A DNA stretch of 56,834 nt, from contig CAWDMN010000042.1 of assembly GCA_963803155.1 (NCBI GenBank), forward strand, positions 1-56,834, written 5' to 3'. The translations under genes and the position numbers were made by a program. Positions within the stretch are counted from its first letter, which is position 1. The number at the start of each line of letters is the position of its first letter. Below the pieces are notes generated by a model that searched no databases, had not been told where the DNA came from, and was given only the letters and a program-made list of their open reading frames with translations. This stretch comes from CAWDMN01 sp963803155 (GTDB lineage Bacteria > Acidobacteriota > Terriglobia > Versatilivoradales > Versatilivoraceae). Below, piece after piece: positions 1 to 8,452 of the stretch.

Positions 1-126
1 CAAATCATACATATCTGCAATGGCTTCTTGAAGGTGGCTGATTTCCATTTTCATATTGGAAGCAATCTCCTGGAGCAAATTATCTTTCATTTTCAATAAC
101 ATATCCCTTATTTCATTTTTCTTCAT
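1..126 (-). CDS. N-terminal part of a small TraR/DksA-like protein (cut by window edge)
   Basis: Forty-two residues are visible, beginning MKKNEIRDMLLKMKDNL and continuing off the left edge. The start ATG at 126 is preceded by a GGGAG ribosome-binding site about 6 bases upstream. The helical, charged start followed by ADMYDL resembles the N-terminal coiled coil of TraR/DksA zinc-finger proteins, in which an acidic DIYDLAS-type segment follows. The zinc-finger part would lie outside the window, so the family is only a suggestion. It shares strand and AT-rich composition with the rimO remnant upstream of it. Confidence 0.4.
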   Translation of the reverse strand, partial: MKKNEIRDMLLKMKDNLLQEIASNMKMEISHLQEAIADMYDL

Positions 127-242
127 AAATTCTCCCTTAGGATAAGGATAACCCCTTTTTTAAAAATGAAAGGGAATATTACCTAAAAAAATAGTTTTGT
201 CAATTAAATTGGTCTGATTTTTTTGACGTCTCCGGCCTGACA
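127..242. other. AT-rich intergenic spacer
   Basis: Spacer between the rimO remnant and the TraR/DksA-like start on the minus strand. It holds only the GGGAG ribosome-binding site next to base 132 and A/T runs; no convincing promoter or terminator. Confidence 0.4.
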
Positions 243-1325
243 CTAAAGTTTTTTAAATTTTAAGGTGGTACAAAGAGCAGAGTTTCCCCCCTCAAGATCA
301 TAAACTCCGGTTTTGGTAACCAGGATATTATAAACACCTCCTCCAGGAATTAAAATAGGGTGTTTTGTTATGACTCTGATTTTTCCATCCACTTCAGGAA
401 CTTGTGAAGCTATCCGCCCACTAACCCCTGATCTTTCTTTTTTTTCGACCAAAACCTTTTGAACCGTGCCAACAAACTTTTTATTTTTTCCTCGTGAGAT
501 TCTTGCCTGAAGACTCATAAGATCTCTCCGTCGTTTTTCTTTTATCATCTCAAGTAAGTTGACCGGGTCGTTTGGCCGCCACGGTTCCTTCTTCATGGGA
601 ATAAGCAAAAACCCCAAGATGGTCAAACTTAACTCGCTTAACCAAAACAACTAATTCATTAAACTGCTTTGTCGTTTCTCCTGGAAATCCTACCATTAGG
701 GTCGTTCGAATGGTTGCCTCAGGAATATTATTCCGGATTTTAGCGACAAGATCATAAATAAATTGGGGATTATTTTTCCGTTTCATCGCTTTTAGGATTG
801 CGGGATTAATGTGCTGAAGAGGGATATCGAAATATTTACACATCTTCTCTTCTTCCTTAATAACCCTTATAAGTTCATCACTAATATTTTGAGGGTTAGC
901 ATAAAGCAGGCGGATCCATTCAATGCCTTCAACCTTAGCCAATCTGCGAAGCAAAAATGTCAAATCAACCTTGGGAGAAAGGTCCCGTCCATACATGGTG
1001 GTGTCCTGAGCGATAAGATTTATCTCCTTTACTCCCTGAGCAGATAAGTTCACCGCTTCCTTTACGATTGAATCCGGGGGCCGGCTTCAAAAGGACCTCG
1101 GATTTTGGGAATAATACAAAAGGAGCAGCAATGAGAACAGCCTTCCGCAATTTTAATATAAGCGCTTCCGGGAAAAGAAGTATTAACCCGATCGGTCCAG
1201 TCATCATAGAGATAGCGGGGCTTCCCCAAGTAAAATCGGGAAACGGTTTTTGTTTCCCTCAGTGACCTAGCAGGATTCCCTTATCCGATAAAATTCCCCG
1301 GTGCCGATAAATGCATCTACCTCAC
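243..1325 (-). pseudogene. rimO: rimO (ribosomal protein S12 methylthiotransferase), broken and N-terminally truncated
   Basis: RimO is a radical-SAM enzyme that methylthiolates an aspartate of ribosomal protein S12. The pieces read in order: a UPF0004 fragment (EVDAFIGTGEFYRI, near 1325-1280), a radical-SAM segment with KIAEGCSHCCSFCIIPKIRG (CxxxCxxC intact, about 1160-1090), a middle segment with GVKEINLIAQDTTMYGRDL (1053-580), and a TRAM-type C-terminus ending at 243. The pieces lie in alternating reading frames: changes near 1275, near 1078 (in a run of five G/C) and near 575. The beginning of the UPF0004 domain is absent, because at about 1325 the sequence switches to an unrelated gene. 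Composition is AT-rich compared with everything to the right. Either a decayed gene or error-prone sequence at a contig end. Confidence 0.85.
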
Positions 1326-1329
1326 CACT

Positions 1330-1992
1330 ATGGCTCCTGGCGTTTTTCCAGTTACCATCGAGGTCCGCTCGGGGGCCGCTAGATTGCATCGTAATATCCC
1401 TTTGCTGGTTCGGGGCCGGAATCTGGCTCCGCAGGCCAGCCGCATACTGACTCCCGTTCAGGCGCCCGACCTCGAATTGGCCAAGAGACTGTTCCTTGAC
1501 ACTCCTCCCCTCAGGTTTGCCAGCTCGCCGGAAGTGCTTCGTGACGGGAAGCACAGCGGCGATGGAGCTACTTTCCTGAGTATTGGAGAAGGTTCCGCGC
1601 CCCGGTCAGATTTTTATGGATATGAATGGCCGTCACCACAACATATCGGATTGGTTGCGTTCTGCACCGGGTTTATGGAAGAGACTTCTGGCTGGTTCAC
1701 TGACCTAATAGTGGAATATCAGGATTCAAGAGGCGTTTGGCAGCCCGCGAAAAACCTTTTTATTGACCCTCCATTCCCCAGTGGTGAAGGGCCTTACAAC
1801 AAGGCGCATTTCGCGGAGTATCTGTTATTCTTCGATCCGGTGGAAACGAGGGCAATTCGGATCAGGGGAAATGTTGGGTTCGCGGGAGTGGCAGCGAAAA
1901 ATCCTCCTCGATTCACCTCGATTTCTGAATTGGCGGTGTATGAGCCGGTGCCGGGAATCCAGAATTTACGCAGAACCTCCACCCTCAAATAG
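1330..1992 (+). CDS. C-terminal part of a secreted protein with discoidin-like (F5/8 type C) fold, 5' truncated
   Basis: The frame is open back to about 1234, but that stretch is antisense to the rimO remnant, so the true N-terminus is missing and the ATG at 1330 is only the first available one. The segment VLRDGKHSGDGATFLSIG, followed by SPQHIGLVAFCTG and then EYQDSRGVWQ, has the layout of galactose-binding-like F5/8 type C domains often appended to exported glycosidases. It ends 11 bases before the amidohydrolase gene and is the first member of the carbohydrate cluster. The exact enzyme cannot be named. The truncation coincides with the composition break at about 1325. Confidence 0.55.
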   Translation: MAPGVFPVTIEVRSGAARLHRNIPLLVRGRNLAPQASRILTPVQAPDLELAKRLFLDTPPLRFASSPEVLRDGKHSGDGATFLSIGEGSAPRSDFYGYEWPSPQHIGLVAFCTGFMEETSGWFTDLIVEYQDSRGVWQPAKNLFIDPPFPSGEGPYNKAHFAEYLLFFDPVETRAIRIRGNVGFAGVAAKNPPRFTSISELAVYEPVPGIQNLRRTSTLK

Positions 1993-2003
1993 GAAGGTCG
2001 GAA

Positions 2004-3101
2004 ATGGTTAAATTCTTAAAGTTCATCGTCGGGCTCTCGATTTTGCTGTCTTCGTGGTGTGCTCCTCTAAGGGGGGCGGTCCTGCCATTCGAATTAGGGA
2101 TCATTGATGCCCACGTTCATTTCTTCGTGAAACATCCCGCCATAGATGAAATCCTGGCGAAAAGAAATCTGAAAATCGTCGACATTGCCGTGCTGGATCC
2201 TTTTAGCGGCGGCTATGAAACCATGGGGCCGCAGCACCAGCTTTGCGCGGATCTCTTCCGCAACGGGAGGGGGCGCATCGCCTGGGTTTCCTCTTTCGAT
2301 CCGCGCGAGTTGGAAAGCGTGGACTTTGCCAGCCGCACCATCAAGATTTTGGATGAGACATTCCAGCAGGGCGCGGTGGGGGTCAAGATTTATAAAACCA
2401 TCGGGATGGAATTGCGGAAAAAAAGCGGCGAATACGTTCTGCCCGACGATCCGGCTTTCGATCCCATTCTGGATGCCATCGCCGCGCGAGGAAAGACTCT
2501 CTATGCTCATCTTGGAGAGCCCGCGGCTGCCTGGAAGCCCCTGGACCCCGCGGACCCTGAATATTTTTACTATAAAAACAGTCCGCAATGGCACATGTAT
2601 GGACATCCGGAACGTCCGGCCAAAGCGGCAATTCTCGAGGCCCGCGACCGGATGCTGGCCAGGCATCGGAATCTTCGCGTAGTGGGTTGCCATCTGGGCA
2701 GTATGGAAGAGGATGTGGAGCAAATGGCAAAACGGCTGGAAAAATATCCCAACTTGGCTGTGGACACCGGTGGACGGGTCGTTCATCTCGCCAGACAAGA
2801 CCGCCAAAAAGTCAGGAAGGTGCTGATTAAATATCAGGACCGGATTCTATATGCAACGGATGATCTCATCCTCCCTGGCAGCGATGTGCCCGCGGGTGTC
2901 CGCCGCTGGACGGCCGATCTGGATAGGGATTGGAAATTCTTTGCCACTTCAGAGACCATGGAATACGCTGGAAGAAAAGTACAAGGGCTGGCTCTGCCGG
3001 ACCGGGTTCTACGCAAGTTGTTCCGGGAAAATGCCCTGAGGTGGGTCCCGGGAATTTCCTTAGAAAAACATGAGCAGAGTGGCAAACGGAAGGAGCACTA
3101 G
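2004..3101 (+). CDS. Exported amidohydrolase-family (Amidohydro_2-like) metal-dependent hydrolase
   Basis: Protein of 365 residues with an N-terminal signal peptide (hydrophobic stretch, residues 5-20). The sequence shows the TIM-barrel amidohydrolase metal motif IIDAHVHFF (His37, His39), a later YAHLGEP (His near 168), VVGCHLGSMEED (His near 230) and YATDD (Asp near 284), which matches the His/His/His/Asp arrangement of the PF04909-type branch. Substrate unknown; the exported location and glycosidase neighbours point to a sugar- or plant-derived compound. The start follows AGGAAGG. The stop is separated by only 2 bases from the next start, so the two genes are probably co-transcribed. Confidence 0.8.
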   Translation: MVKFLKFIVGLSILLSSWCAPLRGAVLPFELGIIDAHVHFFVKHPAIDEILAKRNLKIVDIAVLDPFSGGYETMGPQHQLCADLFRNGRGRIAWVSSFDPRELESVDFASRTIKILDETFQQGAVGVKIYKTIGMELRKKSGEYVLPDDPAFDPILDAIAARGKTLYAHLGEPAAAWKPLDPADPEYFYYKNSPQWHMYGHPERPAKAAILEARDRMLARHRNLRVVGCHLGSMEEDVEQMAKRLEKYPNLAVDTGGRVVHLARQDRQKVRKVLIKYQDRILYATDDLILPGSDVPAGVRRWTADLDRDWKFFATSETMEYAGRKVQGLALPDRVLRKLFRENALRWVPGISLEKHEQSGKRKEH

Positions 3102-3103
3102 CT

Positions 3104-5269
3104 ATGATTTTCATCCGATCCATTCTGAAACACCGCCGTCCCCCAATTCAATACGGCTTAGCGATGATGGGTATATGCATGGCGGCTCTCCCCTTGCTGG
3201 GCCAGACCTTGCCGCAGCTTTCCATAAAAACGGACTGCATGAAGATTTCCTATGACTCCCAAACTCAACGCCATTTGGAATGGCTTAGCAGCGGAGTAAA
3301 AGGGAGCATTTTAGATTTTGACCCTTCGGTTCAAGAGGGGATCACGGTCTCAGGATTGGCTTGCGGACCATTCCGCTTCGAGCCCGAAAAATCACGGCAA
3401 GGGCGGGTGATGGACCCGGAATTTGGCGCGGCGTGGGAGGCGGTAGTGCCCGGCCTTTTCGAAGACGGGGAACGGTCGTGGAAGATTGAGAGAACCATCC
3501 GGGTTCTGCTGCCCGATGAGTTTCCCGATGTGGCGCTTTTTCAAAGTACGTACCAGAATCTTTCGAAACAGGCGTTACATCTGGATCGGATTTATAGCCA
3601 ACGCCTTTTAGTAAATCGACAGCTTGCAGAGCCTCAAGCGCGGCCATTCGATTTCGCCTCCTTCCAGGGTGGAGCCTATAAGTGGGGAACCGAATATGCG
3701 CTGATTCGTCTTAATCCGGAATTCAAGCAAAGCAATTTTCAAGGGGTCGACGATGTTCGAGGAACAGAGGGAGTGGGCGGCGGCATGCCCTTTGTCGATG
3801 TCTGGAGTCCCTCGATGGGCGTGGCGATTGCACACCTGGAAAAGATCCCGCAGTGGCTCTCGCTTCCCGTGGAGGTCCGTCCGGATAGGAGAGTCGAACT
3901 CGCGATTACTGAAAATCCTCTGGGAAAGTTTGGCCAGAAGGAGTGGCTGAAGCCTGGTGAGAGCTATCAGACCGTGCTGACCGCGGTTATATTCCATCGC
4001 CTGGACTATTATGACCCTCTGAAGACTTATGGGCAGCTTTTGCGGCGCAGGGGAGTGGCGATTCGCGAATCCTCGCCAGATGTTGCTTTTGAGCCGTACT
4101 GGAAAAGCTGGGGTTGGATGTGGAATTTCACGGTTGAGAAAATTCTGGGCAAATTGTCCGAGTTGAAAGCCATGGGCATTCATGTCGCCAATCTGGATAT
4201 GGGCTGGTACGACTACATGGGGGACTGGGATCTCGACCGCTCGCCGGGAAAATTCCCCGGGGGAGAGCCGGACATGGTGGCGTTGGTCCAAAAGCTTCAC
4301 ACGGAAGGATTCCGCTCGAGTTTCTGGTGGTATCCGCTGGGAGTCAGCCCGGAAAGCCGCCTGGCGAGGGACCACAAAGATCTGTTGGTGCGGGGAGAAA
4401 ATGGGGAATATCCGGCGGATATCAATTCTTTCTATCAGCTTTGTCCTGGGTATGAGCCGGCCTTAGATTATCTGCGGCAACGGTTGACCCGGGCCGTCAA
4501 AGTCTGGGGATTTGACGGGGTCTATAGCGATTATCAAGGGCTATCCGCTGTTCCAGCCTGCTTCAATCCCGCGCATAAGCACAAATCGCCGCTCGACTCT
4601 TTTCAATCGGTTCCCAAACTGTTCGAAATGATTGATAAGACCTTGCATGAATTGAAAAAGGATCCGATCCATGAAGTCTGCATCTGTTCCTTGCCGCATT
4701 CTCCCTATGCCATGCCGTTTTACGATGTAGCCAATGCGTCGGATCCGGTGAGCACTCTACAGGTGCGCAGCCGCATTAAGGTGGAGAAGGCCATCCGGGG
4801 AGGGCGATTCGCGGTGGGGGATTGCTACCAGGTTCCCATTCAAGAATGGACTGGTTATTCCGTTCCCGAATCCTTTGAAAGCGCCATAGGGACAGGCGCC
4901 CAGCTGACCACTTTCTACACCCAGCTGGATGAACGGCAACTTTCTTTATGGAACCGCTGGTTCCATGAGTATCGCGAATTGGATTTGAGCCGCGCGGAAT
5001 ATCTTAATCTGTACGATCTCGCCTTCGACAAGCCGGAAATTCATGTGGTTCGAAAAGGGGGAGACTTGTACTTTGGAATCTATGCGGATGTCTGGCCGCG
5101 AGACAAGTATAAGATCGAGTTGCGCGGCCTTGAAAAGAATCGAGATTACCAAGTTTATGATTATGCCAACCGGAAAGAACTGGGGATTGTGAAAGGGTCG
5201 GAGCCGTTTTTAAATATCGGATTCAAAGACAGCCTCTTGCTGCGAGTTCGCCCGGCAACAATTCATTAG
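3104..5269 (+). CDS. Exported GH36/melibiase-like glycoside hydrolase
   Basis: 721 residues with a signal-like hydrophobic segment (residues 17-33) ending before Gln. An N-terminal beta-sandwich region is followed by a TIM barrel from about residue 330: ANLDMGWYDYMGDWDLDRS near 360, then WGFDGVYSDYQG, in which Asp476 aligns with the nucleophile of the GH36 KxD motif. ACFNPAHKHKSP, followed by a conserved Glu-containing EVCICSLPHSPY, is the arrangement typical of GH36-like alpha-galactosidases. The Lys of KxD is replaced (YSD), so specificity may differ from true alpha-galactosidase. Ribosome-binding site AAGGAG lies 9 bases before the ATG. Directly follows the amidohydrolase and precedes the GH172 gene. 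Confidence 0.8.
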   Translation: MIFIRSILKHRRPPIQYGLAMMGICMAALPLLGQTLPQLSIKTDCMKISYDSQTQRHLEWLSSGVKGSILDFDPSVQEGITVSGLACGPFRFEPEKSRQGRVMDPEFGAAWEAVVPGLFEDGERSWKIERTIRVLLPDEFPDVALFQSTYQNLSKQALHLDRIYSQRLLVNRQLAEPQARPFDFASFQGGAYKWGTEYALIRLNPEFKQSNFQGVDDVRGTEGVGGGMPFVDVWSPSMGVAIAHLEKIPQWLSLPVEVRPDRRVELAITENPLGKFGQKEWLKPGESYQTVLTAVIFHRLDYYDPLKTYGQLLRRRGVAIRESSPDVAFEPYWKSWGWMWNFTVEKILGKLSELKAMGIHVANLDMGWYDYMGDWDLDRSPGKFPGGEPDMVALVQKLHTEGFRSSFWWYPLGVSPESRLARDHKDLLVRGENGEYPADINSFYQLCPGYEPALDYLRQRLTRAVKVWGFDGVYSDYQGLSAVPACFNPAHKHKSPLDSFQSVPKLFEMIDKTLHELKKDPIHEVCICSLPHSPYAMPFYDVANASDPVSTLQVRSRIKVEKAIRGGRFAVGDCYQVPIQEWTGYSVPESFESAIGTGAQLTTFYTQLDERQLSLWNRWFHEYRELDLSRAEYLNLYDLAFDKPEIHVVRKGGDLYFGIYADVWPRDKYKIELRGLEKNRDYQVYDYANRKELGIVKGSEPFLNIGFKDSLLLRVRPATIH

Positions 5270-5290
5270 AAATTTATGGGAAGGAAAAAA

Positions 5291-6454
5291 ATGAGATTCG
5301 AAATAATCTCTCCCTTGCTTGTGGGCGCCCTTTTGGCGTCAAGTGTGATGACCGCCGAAGATCGCGGTCAATCAAGCGGCTATAACGGATTGAATTCCAG
5401 CCTGGGGAATCTTTCCAGGCTTTCCAAAGCCAAGACCCGTTCCATCAGTCCTGAAAATTATCGTGGAGAGAAGGGGATGGGGGCAATGGCGGGGATTGGG
5501 ACGGGGGTACTGGCGGCCCGAGAATTGGGTCTGGGATGGAAAGTTTCCCCCAATTTTTACCTCTGGCCTGGGAAGACACTCACTCTGGCGGAAATGAAAG
5601 GCCCTGGGGCGATCAATCACATTTGGCTGACGACCACTGGAAACTGGCGGTTTCTCATCCTCCGTTTTTTCTGGGACGGTGAAGCCACCCCTTCCGTCGA
5701 AGTGCCTTTGGGAGATTTTTTTTCGAGCGGTTGGAGAAAGGTGTCTCAAGTTTCCTCACTGGCGGTGTGCGTCAACCCGGGCAACGCTTTCAACTGTTAC
5801 TGGGAGATGCCATTCCGGAAAACCTGCAAGATTACGGTTGAGAATCTGGACAGTCAACAGACGCTGATCTATTACCAAATCGATTACACTTTGACTGACG
5901 TCCCCGAGGATGCTGCCTATTTCCATGCCCAATTTCGCCGTTCAAATCCCCTCCCACTCAAAACGGACTACGTAATCCTGGACGGTGTAAAAGGGTGGGG
6001 GCAATATGTGGGGACTTACCTGGCCTGGGGAGTCCACAACCGCGGCTGGTGGGGAGAAGGCGAGATCAAATTCTTCCTGGATGGAGATGGCCAGTTTCCA
6101 ACCATCTGTGGAACCGGCACGGAGGACTACTTTTGCGGCTCCTACGATTTTGAAAATCAGGAGACCCATCAGTACCAGGAGTTCACTACTCCCTATAGCG
6201 GAATGCCCCAGGTGATCCGTCCCGATGGGCTCTACCAGTCGCAACAACGCTTCGGGCTTTACCGCTGGCATATCATGGATCCGGTCCGGTTTGAAAAAGA
6301 TTTGAAAATAACGATTCAAGCCCTGGGCTGGCGTTCCGATGGACGGTATCTGCCGCAGCAGGACGATATTTCCTCCGTGGGATTCTGGTATCAAACCGAA
6401 CCGCATGCTCCATTTCCTCCGCTCCCTTCCCGGGATGCTCTGGAAATCAACTGA
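5291..6454 (+). CDS. Exported GH172-family (DUF2961) glycosidase
   Basis: 387 residues from the ATG at 5291 (GGGAAGG ribosome-binding site just upstream; an in-frame ATG at 5276 lacks one), beginning with a signal peptide. The whole protein matches the DUF2961 double jelly-roll family, now GH172, which includes alpha-D-fructofuranosidases and D-arabinofuranosidases. Diagnostic stretches are GPGAINHIWLT near residue 105 and the signature CGTGTEDYFCGSYDF, whose Glu278 is the likely catalytic residue. Length is normal for the single-domain form. It follows the GH36-like gene by about 20 bases, consistent with one operon. The substrate is not deducible, but furanosidic sugars are the known targets of the family. 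Confidence 0.88.
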   Translation: MRFEIISPLLVGALLASSVMTAEDRGQSSGYNGLNSSLGNLSRLSKAKTRSISPENYRGEKGMGAMAGIGTGVLAARELGLGWKVSPNFYLWPGKTLTLAEMKGPGAINHIWLTTTGNWRFLILRFFWDGEATPSVEVPLGDFFSSGWRKVSQVSSLAVCVNPGNAFNCYWEMPFRKTCKITVENLDSQQTLIYYQIDYTLTDVPEDAAYFHAQFRRSNPLPLKTDYVILDGVKGWGQYVGTYLAWGVHNRGWWGEGEIKFFLDGDGQFPTICGTGTEDYFCGSYDFENQETHQYQEFTTPYSGMPQVIRPDGLYQSQQRFGLYRWHIMDPVRFEKDLKITIQALGWRSDGRYLPQQDDISSVGFWYQTEPHAPFPPLPSRDALEIN

Positions 6455-6583
6455 GCACATTCCTGTGAACGCAGAGGCCCATGTTACGACGGCTCTGCGC
6501 TATGACCGGTTAAGAAAACTTGGCGCAGGCCTTGTTTGCGTATTCTATGTCCGTGTCAAGAATTCAATACATGAGGTCAAATC

Positions 6584-8452
6584 ATGTCCCAAGAAGCTCC
6601 GTTCTCTAGCACCCGATCTGGCTGCTGGCGTCTTCTGAAACGAATTATTTTTCTTTTTCTGGGAGTGGTTGTTGTGCTGGTTGGCCTGAAGTTTTTCTTC
6701 CCCAGGCAGCTCGAGCGCTGGACTGCCGCCGGAATGGAAAAGCTCATTCCCCATCTACTGGCCTGGCGGGCGGGAACCGGAAGGTTCGAAACCAAATTCC
6801 GGCCCAAACAGACGGTTATGGTGCCGATGAGAGATGGGATTCAGTTGGCCACCGATTTATATCTGCCCGATGCCGGCGGACCGTTTCCCACGATCGTTAT
6901 TCGAACCCCTTACGCCAAATCAGAGGGGAAACTATCCGGTGAGTTTTTTGCCCGATATGGATATGCAGTGGCCGTGCAGGACGTTCGTGGGCGGCACTCT
7001 TCTCAAGGAGACTTTTATCCCTTCCGCAATGAGGTGGAAGATGGAGTCGTCTTCACTCACTGGCTCAAACAGCAATCGTGGTGTAATGGTAAGATTGGAG
7101 CATTCGGCCCATCTTACCTCGGATTTACCCAGTGGGCCATGGCGGTTGGAAACCCGGACCTCTCGGCGATTGCCCCCACATTTATTACGGCAAATCTCTA
7201 CAATGGGATTTACCACGACGGAACCTTTTGCGAGCTCACTTTCCTGCATTGGGCGCTTTCAAGCTATGGCCGTTATGGAGATATGCGAGGCGCAGCCAAT
7301 GTCCAGAAAGGGTATGACCATTTTCCACTGGTGGAATCCGATGACGTGGCACTAAAAGACATTCCCTTCTTTGACGATTGGGTGAGCCATCCCACGCCGG
7401 ATTCCTATTGGCGCGCCATAAATGTCGATCACCGATTTGCCGATATCTCAGCTCCAGCTTTTTTGACGGCAGGCTGGTATGATTTTTTCCGGGATGAACA
7501 GTTGGAAGACTTTCAACTATTCCAAAAAACCGCTCCAGCCGCGGCTCGGGAGAAAACCAAATTGCTTGTTGGACCTTGGAATCATGGCTTTTTCAATGGC
7601 AACCAGAATCTGTACGGCATCCAGCAGCGTAAGCTGGAAGTCATTCCTTTCGACTTTGTCAGGGAAACCAAGGCCTGGTACGACTATTCTCTCAAGGGGA
7701 TTTCCAATGGTTGGGATAAACGCCCTCCCGTGCGCCTCTATGTGCTGGGAAAGAACGAATGGCAGGATGAGCAACAGTGGCCTCCCGCGCGGGCCGTTTC
7801 CCGTTCCTATTATTTTCATTCCGCCGGCAAGGCCCAGACCCTGCAGGGAGACGGCTTGATCGATGTGAATCTTCCCACCACGGCGGAACTGGAAGACAGC
7901 TTTGTTTATAATCCGCGGCAGCCTGTTCCCACTCGAGGCGGCAGCCATGGCCAGCCGGCAGCTTGCGGCCCGGCCGATCAACGTGAAGTGGAGGGGCGGC
8001 CGGATATACTGGTTTATTCCAGTTCAGAGCTGGCGGCGCCCGTGCTGGTGATGGGGCCGGTGGCGGCGCGGCTGTATGCCTCCTCCACGGCCTTGGACAC
8101 GGATTTTACGGCGAAATTGGTGGATGTGTTCCCGGATGGAAAAGCGCTGATTGTCTGCGAAGGCATCGTCCGCGCCCGCTATCGCAACGGAATGGGACAG
8201 GCCGAGCTGATGGAGGCAGGAAAGATCTATCCATTCACAATTAAAGTGGGGCATACCGCCGTGCTGTTCCAGCCAGGCCACCGGATCCGTCTGGAAATCA
8301 GCTCTTCCAATTTCCCGAGGTACGACGCCAATCCCAACACCGGGGCGCCCATTGCGACAGAAAGAAATCCAGTTCCCGCCACCCAAAAAATCTATCATGG
8401 CAAAGAATATCCTTCGGCTTTGATATTGCCAGTCGTTGAGGAGAAGAGATGA
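6584..8452 (+). CDS. Membrane-anchored CocE/NonD-family serine hydrolase (S15-like)
   Basis: 622 residues. A single N-terminal membrane segment (about 19-41) is followed by the X-Pro dipeptidyl-peptidase S15/CocE fold: MVPMRDGIQLATDLYLP, AVQDVRGRHSSQGDF, and nucleophile Ser177 in GAFGPSYLGFTQ. The acid region is GWYDFFRDEQ and the catalytic His is in LLVGPWNHG. The C-terminal beta-sandwich domain (PepX_C) occupies about residues 400-610. The family includes ester and amide hydrolases, with cocaine esterase and acyl-amino-acid hydrolases as examples. The ATG follows GAGG, and the stop overlaps the start of the next gene (ATGA), showing tight translational coupling. Confidence 0.85.
   Translation: MSQEAPFSSTRSGCWRLLKRIIFLFLGVVVVLVGLKFFFPRQLERWTAAGMEKLIPHLLAWRAGTGRFETKFRPKQTVMVPMRDGIQLATDLYLPDAGGPFPTIVIRTPYAKSEGKLSGEFFARYGYAVAVQDVRGRHSSQGDFYPFRNEVEDGVVFTHWLKQQSWCNGKIGAFGPSYLGFTQWAMAVGNPDLSAIAPTFITANLYNGIYHDGTFCELTFLHWALSSYGRYGDMRGAANVQKGYDHFPLVESDDVALKDIPFFDDWVSHPTPDSYWRAINVDHRFADISAPAFLTAGWYDFFRDEQLEDFQLFQKTAPAAAREKTKLLVGPWNHGFFNGNQNLYGIQQRKLEVIPFDFVRETKAWYDYSLKGISNGWDKRPPVRLYVLGKNEWQDEQQWPPARAVSRSYYFHSAGKAQTLQGDGLIDVNLPTTAELEDSFVYNPRQPVPTRGGSHGQPAACGPADQREVEGRPDILVYSSSELAAPVLVMGPVAARLYASSTALDTDFTAKLVDVFPDGKALIVCEGIVRARYRNGMGQAELMEAGKIYPFTIKVGHTAVLFQPGHRIRLEISSSNFPRYDANPNTGAPIATERNPVPATQKIYHGKEYPSALILPVVEEKR

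Noticed and set aside
1267..1554. Minus-strand frame linking the rimO fragment with sequence to its right
   Set aside because: Only its C-terminal 20 or so residues are RimO; the rest is antisense to the plus-strand discoidin-like gene, so the frame crosses the junction by chance.
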